This document shows positions 32,540 through 43,942 of a stretch of DNA of 64,000 nucleotides, in pieces. Source of the stretch: Nectonema munidae (Eukaryota; Nematomorpha; Nectonematoida; Nectonematidae); contig JAUIRK010000007.1 of the NCBI GenBank assembly GCA_030549495.1, positions 621,001 to 685,000 on the forward strand. The letters run 5' to 3'. A program made the translations under genes and the position numbers. The notes beneath the pieces are model-generated. The model was given only the letters and a program-made list of their open reading frames with translations, was not told the DNA's origin and made no database searches. Each line of letters opens with the position of its first letter. Position 1 is the first letter of the stretch.

Positions 32540-32726
32540 AAGTTTTATTAAAATTTAAAATCACTCCAGCTGTGAATTATACCTGAGAACATTAATTTCT
32601 CAAATCTGGAATCGGTCAGACGGCATCGGCTTGGCCTGATAATTTTGCCAGCAAGTGAGAAAAGGCGTTCCACAGGAGCAGAAGATGCAAGGATACTCGG
32701 GTACCGAATGGCTAGTGCGACAATCG
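32540..32726 (-). pseudogene. hAT transposase C-terminal dimerisation region
   Basis: The minus strand reads [35 protein letters not shown] and [10 protein letters not shown]. This is the hAT C-terminal signature (A..YL..PA.S...ER.FS.AG.......R..L........L.F) of Ac/ZBED-like transposases. It belongs to a different hAT subfamily from the neighbour at 32957-35125. Upstream parts are missing. Confidence 0.8.
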
Positions 32727-32956
32727 TACCACTTTATATGACAACTGTGAAGAATTGTTGTTTTCTCTATCTCTATGAACTTACCGCTTCTTCACAACTA
32801 AGCGTGTAGTAGTAATACAAATTTTTCTTATCATCACCACATGGAAGTCATGTGTGGAAATATAGGAAAGAATATTGAAACAATGAAAAGGAGTGTGATT
32901 TTTTACCAATATCTCAGGAATATGCGAAAATTATCTGAATAATAATTGCTCTATAT

Positions 32957-35125
32957 CAGTGGTTACCAACCTTTTTTCTGTCATTTCCCCCTGCACCCAA
33001 TTCAACCATCCAGATTTCCCCCTTCATGTGTATGAGAGAAAGAACAGTTAAAACACACTGAGTCTATTTACTAATTTATTTTTCAAATGCACTAACACTG
33101 TTAAAATTAAATTGTATTGAATAAGAACAATAACACTAACAGAGCATTTTAGAGTGACTTCTGTTGTTTTCCGTCGACAAGTTCCTCAATGTCTGGGGGA
33201 ATATGGAGAGCGCACATCGAAGATTCGCCTCCACCTCCAACTTGTTGCGTGCCTTTGTTTTGAGGTGTACCAGTGCCGAAAATCCAGTCTCATACAGGTA
33301 GGTGGAAGAAAACTGGACCAATATCTGCAGAGCATTGGTCGTAAGAAGCGGGTAGGTTCCTCGGACTTGGGTCCAAAACTCTTCCAGTTCCATATTCTAA
33401 ACACTTCCTTCACTGCAGAGTCGTTTTTCAAGTCCAGAATCTTCCTGCCACGCTTCTGGCACATCATCAACGTTCCTCTGAAATGGGTCTCTGATAAAAT
33501 TGTTCTCGCTGCTCTCGTTTGTGATCCCCGGGAAGTAATACTTGAATTCTTCCTCCAAGCCTTCGAGGTGTTGTTTGATATCCTCAGCTATTGGATCAGG
33601 CAGACCATCTTCCATATCCTCCACACATTCGTTCAGAGCGAGGAATGAGGAAAAACTTCCACTCCCTGCTCTTTTCTTTCACATTTCCAGTTTAGCCATG
33701 AAAGCTCTTATCTTGTCCGACTGAAAAAGAATGTTGGTCCCTTTGCCCTGCAGTTTCCTGTTGAGCTCGTTCAATGCACTTAAAATATCGGACAAGTAAG
33801 ACAGGCGCACACGGAAAAACTCACCCTTCAACGCCTCCATAAGTACAACTTTCTCTTGGGCCAGAAGGAAAGCTACCACCTCATCAAACAATTCCAGGAC
33901 TCACTGCAATATGTTTCCCTTCGAGAGTCTCACCTGAGTATGAAACAGCAACGATTCGTGGTCGGCTTCCATGCGTTCACAGAGCCGACGGAAGAGCCGA
34001 GTGTTCAGAGCGAAACCCTTGATAAAGTTGACGACTTTGATTACAGTCTCAAGATGCTGCTTGAAGTTCTTGGGGAGAGTTCTCGAAGCAAGCGCCTCTT
34101 TGTGGATAAGACAGTGTGTCCATTCCACTTCCCGACGAACCCCGATCGAGAGCCAAGCATGGCTGGGACACCATCCGTGCACACCCCAACCAGAGACTCC
34201 CAGCTGATGTTGCTGTCTTCGAAAAAGTCATTGATAAGGTCCATCACATCCTGTCCTTTGGTTGTTGCGTGGAGAGGTTTGCAGAAGAGGAATTCTTCTG
34301 CAATTCCTTTTTCGGTGGTGTAACGAACAAAAACCAAGAGTTGGGACAGATTCGCAACATCTGTCGATTCGAATCGAAAAAAACGGTGACCCTTGAACAT
34401 TCTGAACAACTTGGTTCTTGATCCTCCCAGCCATATCATTGATCCGTGACCGAATGGCCATGTTTGAAAGAGAAATCTGGGTTATCTTGTTGTGGTCAGC
34501 CTCACCAAGGACCAACTTCACGTACTGCAGCATACAGGGCTTCACCAATGTTTCACCAAATGTGTGTAGTTTCTTCTCCCTCGCAATCTTGTACGAGACT
34601 TCATATGACGCTTTCACAATAGCGTTCCTTTGCTGACGAAACGTTCCAGTTGAGTCCAGTCTCGTCTTCTTCAGATAATTTTGTTTCAGCTTGAAGTATT
34701 CACGATCCTTGTTCTGTAGTTCGGGATGGCATCCTTGAAGGTGTTGCTTCATCTGGAATGGCTTCATGCTACCATTCTCCAAGGTCTTTGTGCAGGTGAC
34801 ACATTGTGGCAGATGTTCCCTGTTATTCACAACGAATGTAAAACAGAAGTCTAGATATGCTTCTGAATATATCCGTTTTTTCGACATGATCACTTGCGGA
34901 CCTGAAAAGAACAAGAGAGAAAGGCATGTAATAGAAAAAAACAAACTAAAAAAGAAGAAAATAAAACATAAAAATGAAAGCGGGTAAAGTTCAGGAAACC
35001 GGTACTCCTGAGAAGAGAACAGAGGGCTTACCGGAAATTATTTTCTGATAATTTCCAGAATTTTAATTCCAGATTAGAATTTCCCCCTTGAAACACCCAA
35101 ATTTCCCCCCGTTTGGGAACCGGTG
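32957..35125 (-). mobile_element. hAT transposon, full length, flanked by 8-bp duplication
   Basis: CTCTATAT occurs at 32949-32956 and 35126-35133. The ends are CAGTGGTTACCAAC and, inverted, CACCGGTTCCCAAAC, each followed by TTTCCCCC-type sequence. At 2169 bp it contains one minus-strand transposase gene reaching almost from end to end. The perfect duplication and few coding breaks indicate a fairly recent insertion. Confidence 0.88.
33136..34887 (-). pseudogene. hAT transposase (ZBED5-like), few breaks
   Basis: The start is ATG at 34887-34885 (MSKKRIYSEAYLDFCFTFV), just after a possible acceptor (TCTTGTTCTTTTCAG). The BED finger follows (QCVTCTKTLENGSMKPFQMK), then KASYEVSYKIAREKKLHTFG and VQNVQGSPFFSI. 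Next are the catalytic part with ESTDVANLSQLLVFVRY, VGVCTDGVPAMLGSRSG and THCLIHKEALASRTL, HTQVRLSKGN (the usual Trp before LSKG is lost), and the C-terminal FSSTYLYETGFSALVHLKTK with the conserved Glu. Two frame changes (near 34368 and 34135) and three in-frame stops (33901, 33679, 33397) interrupt it. It ends at 33136. Confidence 0.88.
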
Positions 35126-35306
35126 CTCTATATAGATAGGAATTGATGAATATGAAGGTAGCGAAAGGAAGCATTTGAGTCGTAGCTGTTGAGTAAACAG
35201 TGATGCGGAAATTTATTTGTATCACATGAAAAAAGCAAAGAGCGGTAAGCTCAAAGAGTTAGTGATCGCGAGAGAGAGGATAAACCTTCATGACTGTCAT
35301 CTATAA

Positions 35307-35482
35307 CAGCGTTTTTCAAACTGTGGGCCCCGACCCTTCAGTGGGTCGCATGAAAAAAAATATGCTGAATAAATGAACGTATATTGAACAGAGTTTGTCT
35401 TATTACACCTAAGTATTATGGGTCGCGATGCAAACTGTGGTTCTTGCTATGGGTCGCAGTATAAAAAGTTTGAAAAACGCTG
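35307..35482. mobile_element. hAT MITE, 176 bp, perfect ends and duplication
   Basis: The ends are CAGCGTTTTTCAAACT and its inverse AGTTTGAAAAACGCTG, a classic hAT terminus. The target duplication ATCTATAA flanks both sides (35299-35306 and 35483-35490). The interior repeats GGGTCGC words and has no gene. Confidence 0.9.
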
Positions 35483-35490
35483 ATCTATAA

Positions 35491-37140
35491 GATTGATTAA
35501 AGTGTGCTAGGATTGCCGATGATTCTCCTAGAACCAAAAAATTGGCAATTATCTTTTCAATTACAATTACATTTTCAATTACAAGGCTTCACAACGAATC
35601 CTCACGATGAAAAGGATTATAGTTTGTCTTTACCTACCTTTTTACTCAATTATAGCATGTAAAATATTTTAAGGGTAAAGTCAAATCGTGATGTGAAATA
35701 CGTCAAAATGTAGCAAATTTTATACTGAATTTGAATATGTAAACGATTTTTGATGGATATTGATTTAAAATTAAGTTAATCATTTATTAAATCCTAATTT
35801 CAGCATGATTTATTGATTAAAAATTTGTTTCCAACCTTTTCAAAGTCAAAAAGCCATATTTTATTCTAGCTATAAACTTTCCATTACATATTGCTTTATT
35901 GACATCATATGCATCATTCGTTCATCGTTAAAACCACTCATAACGAAAAAGATAAGAATTGACTTTACAGTAAATAATATTGTATACATACCCTCTTAAA
36001 AAAGGTGAATGTTTGGAGGCATTAAGTGGTCATTATATTTTTATGCAATTAAATTTCAAGCAAGTTCATTTTAGTCCCGTTTTTATCGTATTATATTTTT
36101 AGTGATAAATATTTTAAATGGTTATTTCTATTTATTTTGATGAAATGATATAAAATTAAGGGACGCATTTTTCATAGGATAATTAATAATAATTGCTTTA
36201 AATGTTTTTAGTTGAAATGAACTGTTTCCCTAATGTTAGGTCGAAACACGTCAAATAACTCATCAAAACGTTGTAATTTGTTTACTGAATTTGAATATGT
36301 AAACTATTTTTTAATAGATATTCATTAAAATATTAAAGAAATCAAGTTCTTACTTTAATATTATTTTCATCATTGATCACACAACGTAACAAATAACTTA
36401 TTGCATTGATTAATAACTTTTTTTTAACTAATTTTGATGTTCTGAATTTCAATTTAGCGTTATTTTTCCTCTAGCAAACAATTATTTTCAACTTTTCATT
36501 CATCTGAAAAACGCACAATGAGAACATTTAAAAGCGATTTAGAGCACGTGTAAGGTTTTTCGTGAATAAAATTTTTTCATAAAAAGTTAATAATAGTGCA
36601 TTTTGACTTAGTTTTTAACATTTCTTTTGGTGCAATTCGTTTTTACATTCTTTGGAAAAAATTTTAACGCTGAAAAAAAATTAAAAATTTTGAGAATTTG
36701 CGCGAATGAATCGCTTCTAAATTTGTGTTACGTTACGGATATAGGAAAAAATGAGATTTTTGGAATACCGACGGAATGCAAAATACAAAAAACATATTTT
36801 TAGTTAAATTAGAGTCAGTTTCGTCATGATACTCTAACTTCAATCAGTTTTTTGGAGACAAGTCTCCACATCGATACCTTGAAGCTTAAGCTTTGCAAAA
36901 GTCCTACAGTTTTAAATCAGTTTCTTTTTATCCAAATATATAGAAAAAGTTTCAATTCTTCAATTTTCTCAGCCTATTGAGAATAATTTTCATAGCATTG
37001 TTTAAAAAAGTTTTAACATCTAAATTCCAATTCCCCACAACTAACAGGAATTTTATTGAATTGGGATTTTTGTATCTACCATCTCTTTTATTTTATGGAT
37101 TATGTTTTGTTGAAAAATTCACAATTCTTTTATTCCTGCC
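35491..37140. other. AT-rich stretch with diverged repeats
   Basis: Bases 35660-35770 and 36215-36345 share TACTGAATTTGAATATGTAAAC. The second also pairs, inverted, with 39510-39630. No gene was recognised. Confidence 0.45.
36215..36345 (+). repeat. Left arm of a diverged inverted repeat
   Basis: It matches the reverse complement of 39510-39630 at roughly three of four bases: CTGTTTC, GTCGAAACA, GTCAAATAA, ACTGAATTT and ATATTCATTAAAA occur in the same order. Confidence 0.5.
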
Positions 37141-37219
37141 TCATAGATGAAGAGTGACGCATTTTTTACCATTTTTTGCAAGACAAATTCCATCAACTAC
37201 ATGAAAAAATAAACATTTA

Positions 37220-37430
37220 TTTTTTGGTTTTGTTCTTTTGAATAAATCAATTATTATTAAATTGATTGAAAAAATTGTTATTCTTGATTTTATAAAAAAT
37301 GCAAATATTAGTTTTTTCACAAACATAAGCTGTATCAAAGAGTGATGATGCAATAGCAGCAGCAGCAAATTTCTCCAAGTTTTGGAAGATAGTGTCATGT
37401 GAGCACCAATTAAATTCCATTTTTTATTTA
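37220..37430 (-). pseudogene. Possible hAT C-terminal remnant
   Basis: One minus-strand frame reads NLEKFAAAAIASSLFDTAYV followed by CEKTN, similar to the P.L...A......FG.TYVCE block of GTF2IRD2/ZBED-like hAT proteins. A 107-codon frame also covers 37141-37464, but its composition gives no family. Low certainty. Confidence 0.3.
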
Positions 37431-37773
37431 TTTTTAACATTTCAGATAACCTCTTAAGCAACATTTATACTCTGAGTATTTGTAGAGCAAATTCTTTGAA
37501 ATAATGAAAATAAGAAAAAAAAATTAATTGAATTTCAAATAGCTTTTTTCGTGATCCTTTGATGTCTGTCTATTAAAATCACAAATAAGATGCGCTTTTT
37601 CTTGAAGTTTTATATTTAATTCATTCATATGAGATGTAATGACAACTAAAAATGTAAAATTCGATAAGAGATCAATGGATCAGGTTTGTTTTTTAGTATG
37701 AAAAAAGTTTACTTCATTTCGAAGCTTAAAAAATAGAATAAAATTTTACCCCTAATACTGATGTGTAATAAGC

Positions 37774-38976
37774 AGGGCGAGTAAAAGTCAATAAAGTCAA
37801 CTTTTATTTCCGTTTAGCAAAAACTCTTTGAAGATCTTTACTTGTTTAGCCTAAAAATTTTTAAACTAATTTCAAAATTTTAAGTCAATTAAAATCAATT
37901 TTTCAAGTTTAGGTCAATAAAGTCAATTTTTATATTTAACACTTTTTGATTCAATGTGCTAAAATTGTTATAAGCGATACATATAAGATTTCTTCTTTAT
38001 ATCAACATTTCCACAGTAGTTGAGCTTTTTTTCATCTAATAAAAGGTTTTACTGTAAAGTTTGCCTAACTGAGGTTAAACATGAAGAAGTTTTTTGTAAG
38101 ACAAATTTTTTTGTTGAAAAACGCGGTTAAATATGATATACCCGCTTCAGAAGTTATGGAATTTTATTCCCAAACTTTTTTATCATTGCATGTTTTTCAC
38201 ATCATTTACACAAGTTTAGATAAAAAGTTAAGTTATCCTGCAAAATTGTAGAATACCGGCGTTAAATCATTCAAGATTAGTAATAGAAAAAGACGTTCTC
38301 TTTTCAAACTTATCGGCAACACTTCAGTTCCAATTGTAACAAAATTGACAAATTGGTTGCAAGCAGCAAAATATTTTCATTAAAATCTTCCAGCAGTGAA
38401 GAAATTAATGATGAAGATGATGGAATTTTATTGCCAAATATCAAGAAATTGTTAAAAAAAAAAAGAAAATCTGTGTCAAAACTTGCTAACAATAATTAGA
38501 GAATATTCACAATTCATTGATTTAGTCGGAAAAAGTCAACATAGAGACTTTTTCACTCGAGGATGCCTTTACTTGTTTCTTCAACATTATTTCATTTAAG
38601 ACGAATGTGGCGTTAAAAGTTATCTTGAAAATAGATTCAAATAAAATGAAATCAATAAAATCATGAATATGGAAACTCTCAAATCTCTCGCAGTACTTAT
38701 CCCAAATTACAAAATTGTTTAACTTTAGAAGTAGAAAGATCTTTTTCTAAACTGGAAAAACTGCTAAAAAATGATCGAATTTTAAATCAGAAAATGTCAT
38801 TAATTATATGTTGTTGTATTACAAAGTCATGGATTCTTTGAAATAATTTTCAATAGTTTTTCTAAAGTGTTCATAGTTGTTCAATTCAATGAAACTTTAA
38901 AAAGTCAATAAAGTCAATTTTTTCTGAGTAAAAGTCAATTTTTTCCATTTTTTTGGGTCAATTTTTCCTCGCCCTG
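37774..38976 (+). mobile_element. hAT derivative, copy A (1.2 kb)
   Basis: The ends are CAGGGCGAGTAAAAGTC and, inverted, CAGGGCGAGGAAAAATTG. Flanks are GTAATAAG and TTAATAAG, an 8-bp duplication with one mismatch. The ends carry repeated GTCAATAAAGTCAA motifs. The interior keeps the hAT C-terminal motif LEVERSFSKLEKLL but no catalytic domain, so it is an internally deleted, non-autonomous copy. It is closely similar to 48797-49977. Confidence 0.85.
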
Positions 38977-38984
38977 TTAATAAG

Positions 38985-41900
38985 GCACGTCTAAAAATTC
39001 CGAATCAACATCTTCAAGTAAAGTTTGAAACATGCGTATCCTCTAATAAAGTTTTGAACATAAAAAATCCTTAAAGGAGGTGAAAAGCATAAAATTTTTC
39101 AATAAATATAAGGTAGTCAAAGGTAAATGCTTCATTATACATGAATGGATTAGATGACGTTTAAGTGTTTTGAGATAGTTAACCACGGAATTTGGTTTTG
39201 AAAATATTGGGAAAAAAGACTTCAGAGCGAATTTATGAAGTGGCATTTAATGTGCATAAAATCAAAATTAAGAGCATTCATTGATCTATCTTGGTTCTTA
39301 TGGATACGATGAGTGAACTGAAAGCGGGTTGTGTGTGAACAGAAAGCGTCTGATGAGTGGCATAAAAATATTAAACGCAACTAAAAGTAGAATAGTGAAA
39401 AAGAAAAGGTTGTCTTTTGATTTTGAAACTCTTGTAAATTAATTTTCAATGAATGATTGATGATGAACAGAATTAAATAAAATGAATACTAACAAAATTT
39501 TTAATGAATATTTATCAAAAAAGGGACTGTATATTTAAATTCAGTATAAAATTTGCCCTTATTTGACGAATTACACGCCATGTTTCGACTTAATTTGAGT
39601 GAAACAGCTTAACACTTGAATCATTGCATGTTTAACCCGATAAAGACAACTCATACAAAGATAGATTAACGCAAGCTGTAATCTTTTTCATTGAAGTGGT
39701 TTAGCGATACGCCCATTACACCTTGAATGCCAATAATTCAAGATCAAGGATTTGCGTATGCATCGATGATATACATCAATAATAAATATCATTGGTAAAC
39801 ACGCGTCAAGGTTTAGCGTGTTGTAAAAATCAATATTAACTTCGTTAGAGCATATGAGTCGTATTGCAAAATAATTTCAACAAAATTGGATATTTTGTTA
39901 AAAAATTCATTGGGCACTCTAATCATTAAATAGGTAGAAATTAAAATTATAAGATTTAGGAATTTTTAGCTTAAAGTATAGGAAAACTATTTAAAAATAT
40001 TAATATTTGAAGGTGGGAAAAGAACAATGTAAAATCGCGAAGTTTATTTCAGTTTTTATTGGAATCAAAAAAGTGGACTGACCATACAAATAAACAAATA
40101 TCAAATTGAGTAACTTTTTTCAATGTAAACTTAATATCAAAAAACTTTCTTAAATTTGAAAAGATGAGTTTAGAAGAGAAAACAAGATAATATTTTCCTA
40201 TAATAATTCAAATATAAATTATCGAAAAATGCTTGGGTAAGTATATGGGTCATTTAATTTTAACTTGGTGTCTAGCAAATTATGTTATAGGTACTTCCAA
40301 AATCTTCCTAAATAGTTTCATGTCAAAAGAAGAGTGCGTTATTTTCTAAAAAAAACTAATTGAAACTCGTATTTTTTAATGTTAGGTTTTTGAACCAAAT
40401 TTAGCATTGAAAGTATAGGGAGATCATTAGATTTTGTCCCATTACATCAAAATAATTTTTTTAAAATATGCCTATATACATCTCTAATTGTAGATATTAA
40501 AGATATTACATTATATATTTTTTTAAAATGAACAAATCTTCGAAATCGTGTCGCGAAAAAAATTATCATCTATGTTGCGTAAGTAAGTAATTAAGTCTAT
40601 ATATAGCTTCCCGCTGATAAAATTTTGATCATCATAACATTTTTTTTATTTTTCTGAGATTTAAATATATTTTGTATCCAGCACCCTATTAGAAAATATG
40701 CAAATTTTCATTAAAAAATTTTCACGGGAAGTTGGTTTTCTAGGGTTAATCAAAAAAATCAAAACTATATATTTAGAGAAATACATAGTGTCTGGCAACC
40801 CCTATACTTTGTATGTTACATATACTTTCTATACATTTCGTTGTTTTTTTGTTATCTCCCGTGGTCTTGTGAAATGATAAACCTAAAATCGTATTGCAAA
40901 TTTTAAAAACAAAAAGCAAATTATCAAAAAGGATAATTTTTTATACACTTACTTTTTAGTTAAGACAACTTGTGAAAATAATTTTGGTGAGAACAGCGTT
41001 TTTCAAAAAAAAAAAAAAAATAGATTCGGTCTAATTAGATAATTAAATTTTATTGGTCTTGTTGTGGCTAGCAGCTATAGGGGCCTTTTCTAGAACCAAT
41101 GATATATGAGTGTCGTAAAATGTGAGCAATGATACTTTTTTTTGAATGTGGAGTCCATAGGCAATAATGAATAAATTGTTCACGGTAAAAAAAAGAAATG
41201 ATTACTATTCTCAGATGAGATAGCAAAGCTCTGCGAAGGGGTTAGAAGCCAATCTTATGCACATAACCTCGCTCTCATATTTCCAAAATTTTCAACACAC
41301 CAGCTATAATGATGTTCTTTAAAATATTATCACAAAAGTCATAATAAAAATCGAATTATTGACAATAAAAAATGAATTTTGTCTATCGTGAAAGCAACCA
41401 TTACGATGTGGATGTTTGAATAAAATCCATAATAACCAAGCTCTTAACGTGAGAAGATTCATAAATAATAAGGTCTACAAGGAATTTAAAATAGTAATAA
41501 AAATTTTAAACATAATGCAAACAGTATAGCACATATCTTGACATTTAACTCACTTTAACTTTCCTGACAATTATTGATTTATACTCTTCAAACAAAATTT
41601 TTTTAAGAAAAGAAATGACATACTATAATTGGAAAAATAAGAAAGATACTAAGTAACAATCATTTGAGAATATAGTAGTTCTTTTTTTAATTTCACACTG
41701 GTAGCTAATTTTATAAAATACCGGCTTAATTGGTGCACAGCCCTTTCAACGCCAGGAAGGATAAATAAAATTTTATTTATTGAAGAAAATAATAAAATTC
41801 TCTTTTTATAAAAAAACTTAAAAGTTTTTAAATGGAAAATCGTATTGAGAGATATTTGAGTTTGAGATGTGTCTAATTCTTTTTACTGGGTGTTGTAATC

Positions 41901-42095
41901 TGTTACAAAATCTGATATACGATTTTCTAAATGTTAGCATGTTAGTGTTTTGACTTGATTAAAAAATGTAGATTCACAGACATAAATGTTTCAAATCAAA
42001 TACTTTTTCTGCAAAATTATTAATTAATACATTTTAATACAAGTCTAAAAATATTTCAAAAAGATATCGATGTATGTTAGCCAAATTTTTAAATG
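38985..42095. other. AT-rich stretch without recognised gene
   Basis: Apart from the inverted-repeat arm at 39510-39630, no coding or structural signal was recognised in 3.1 kb on either strand. Confidence 0.5.
39510..39630 (-). repeat. Right arm of a diverged inverted repeat
   Basis: Reverse-complement partner of 36215-36345. The two arms enclose 3.2 kb, including hAT copy A, and may be the ends of an old element. Confidence 0.5.
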
Positions 42096-42097
42096 CA

Positions 42098-42245
42098 AGT
42101 GGCCTAGTGGTGGGAAGGTAGGGTCTCCTCGATCCAGGTGGTCTGGCTTCGAGACAACATCGTGACTATCCATACCATCTGCCTAGTTATGGAAGATTAT
42201 TCTTCCTTTGGATGCGATAGCGACAACTAAAAAAAATAAAAAATT
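42098..42245 (+). repeat. tRNA-like SINE candidate
   Basis: AGTGGCCTAGTGGTGG resembles a pol III A box and GGTCTGGCTTCGAGACA a B box, about 40 bp apart. A body of about 70 bp follows, ending in an A-rich tail (AACTAAAAAAAATAAAAAA). The B box departs from GGTTCGANNCC, and the sequence does not fold into a convincing tRNA by eye. Confidence 0.45.
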
Positions 42246-42249
42246 TCCT

Positions 42250-43000
42250 GCAATTCAATCATTTCTAGTTGAATTGATAGTTATTCTTCTCCCAATAGTT
42301 TCATACTCTTCATTGAAATATAGCAATGAAAATGTGGTAGAATTAAGTTAAATAAATTTAATTTTTCAGTAAGAGATCTTTTTTGATGAAAACACTAAGC
42401 AAAATAGGTATGCTTTTAACGTGTTTTTATCAAGTAACATATTCCAAAAAATATTGCGGCCAGTTAGCCAAGAGACTTAAATGTCTGACGACTCTCTGCT
42501 TATTAGTTATAACACCTTTGCTTATCAGAGGTGGTGGTAAAGAGCAATCCGATTGTTGTTTAACGCGAGACTGTTCAGTACTCTCGCTAACTCTACAAAC
42601 GCCAATGTGACGCGTGATGTGAATAAGGCGTATTTCTACCAAAGTTAACTGAGATCAGAATATGGAGGTGCCTCGCTGTAGGTTATCTATGAAGGTTGCA
42701 CATAGCAGAATCATTGTAATTTAATATCCTAAATACCCAGATATAACATGCACCTCTTTATAAAAGGCAGGTCTCTTTTGAAGCAAAGATTCGTGGAAAA
42801 AGCATACTCACTTATAACCATAGACCCCTTAAATAGAAGAAATAGATAAGAGATATCCTATATGCTCGGTATCTGAAACTTAGATCAATTGATATTTTTG
42901 TCAAATACATGCCAAACATTTTGGTGTTTCTTGGGGATTTTTAAGGGCGTAGAATGCATTTTCATATTTTCAACCTTCTACAATGTCAATTGAAAGTCAT
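42250..43000. other. Stretch without recognised gene
   Basis: A 75-codon plus-strand frame at 42383-42610 begins with a hydrophobic, signal-peptide-like stretch (MLLTCFYQVTYSKK) but ends without a family signature. There is no further support. Confidence 0.35.
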
Positions 43001-43942
43001 TTAACCGTATTTAAGGCAGGGGGCGGAATCCGCCCCCTTAAAAAATATGTTCACTTTATTCAAAAACTAATAACTTAAATAAATTATGTTTTTTTCACTT
43101 TTTCTTAATGACTATTTGTAGTGATTTAAAAGAAGTTATATTTTTTTCTTATATGAAATATTGTCACAATTTATGTGTTGTAAAAATGGCAGAATAGAAT
43201 TAAAAATTTTCTTCTTTTCTTATTAAGTTTTAAGCATTTTTCCCTTGAGAAACCATAAATTTTTAATAAAAATTGAACATATTGTAACTTTTATTTCAAC
43301 TATTTAAAAAAGTAAAAAAAAATTATAATAGGTCATTGAACTCAGAGAATATATTTGAAAATCCTTTATTTATAAATCAGAAACTAATGCTGATTCACAA
43401 CAACTATTTACCCGGCAACTTTGTTCATATAAAAACATAAAAAAATAAGATTTAGTTATCAAAACCTAAAAGCCACGTATGTTTATTTACTGACTTTGTT
43501 CATAAAGCATTAGTAAATATGAAAATCAAAAAACGTAAGGTACATGCTTCCTTACTTTTGTCAGTAATAGAAGCTTTTGATCTAGAGTACAAGAGCTTGA
43601 AAACTTGGCTTGATCAAATTTTTCACATTCTTCAATGCTTATGACGTCATAATAAAAACAGTATCATTACGCAATGATATATATGTCTGTCATTGCTGTA
43701 TATTGTTTAACTATATACTATATACACACTGAACTTATAAATCACAGGTGATACTTTGCATGCTTCATACGTCAGAATCATATTTTTTAATCATTTATAA
43801 TCTACTTTCCATTTTTGATTTTAGCATTTTATCGTTAGTATAATAGGACTTTTTTTTAACTTTTGCATTATTTTTTTCTTCACTTGTTGTTTGATATGTG
43901 AAAATTTACAATTTTTTTAGTCTAATTGAAAGTTTTTTTAGC

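Noticed and set aside
33154-34421. Long plus-strand frames of 100-164 codons
   Set aside because: They are antisense shadows of the minus-strand hAT transposase.
42098-42175. Functional tRNA gene
   Set aside because: The B box deviates from consensus, no cloverleaf is convincing, and an A-rich tail follows. SINE is the better reading.
42383-42610. Secreted-protein-like frame
   Set aside because: The hydrophobic start may be chance in AT-rich DNA; there is no domain, homologue or splice support.
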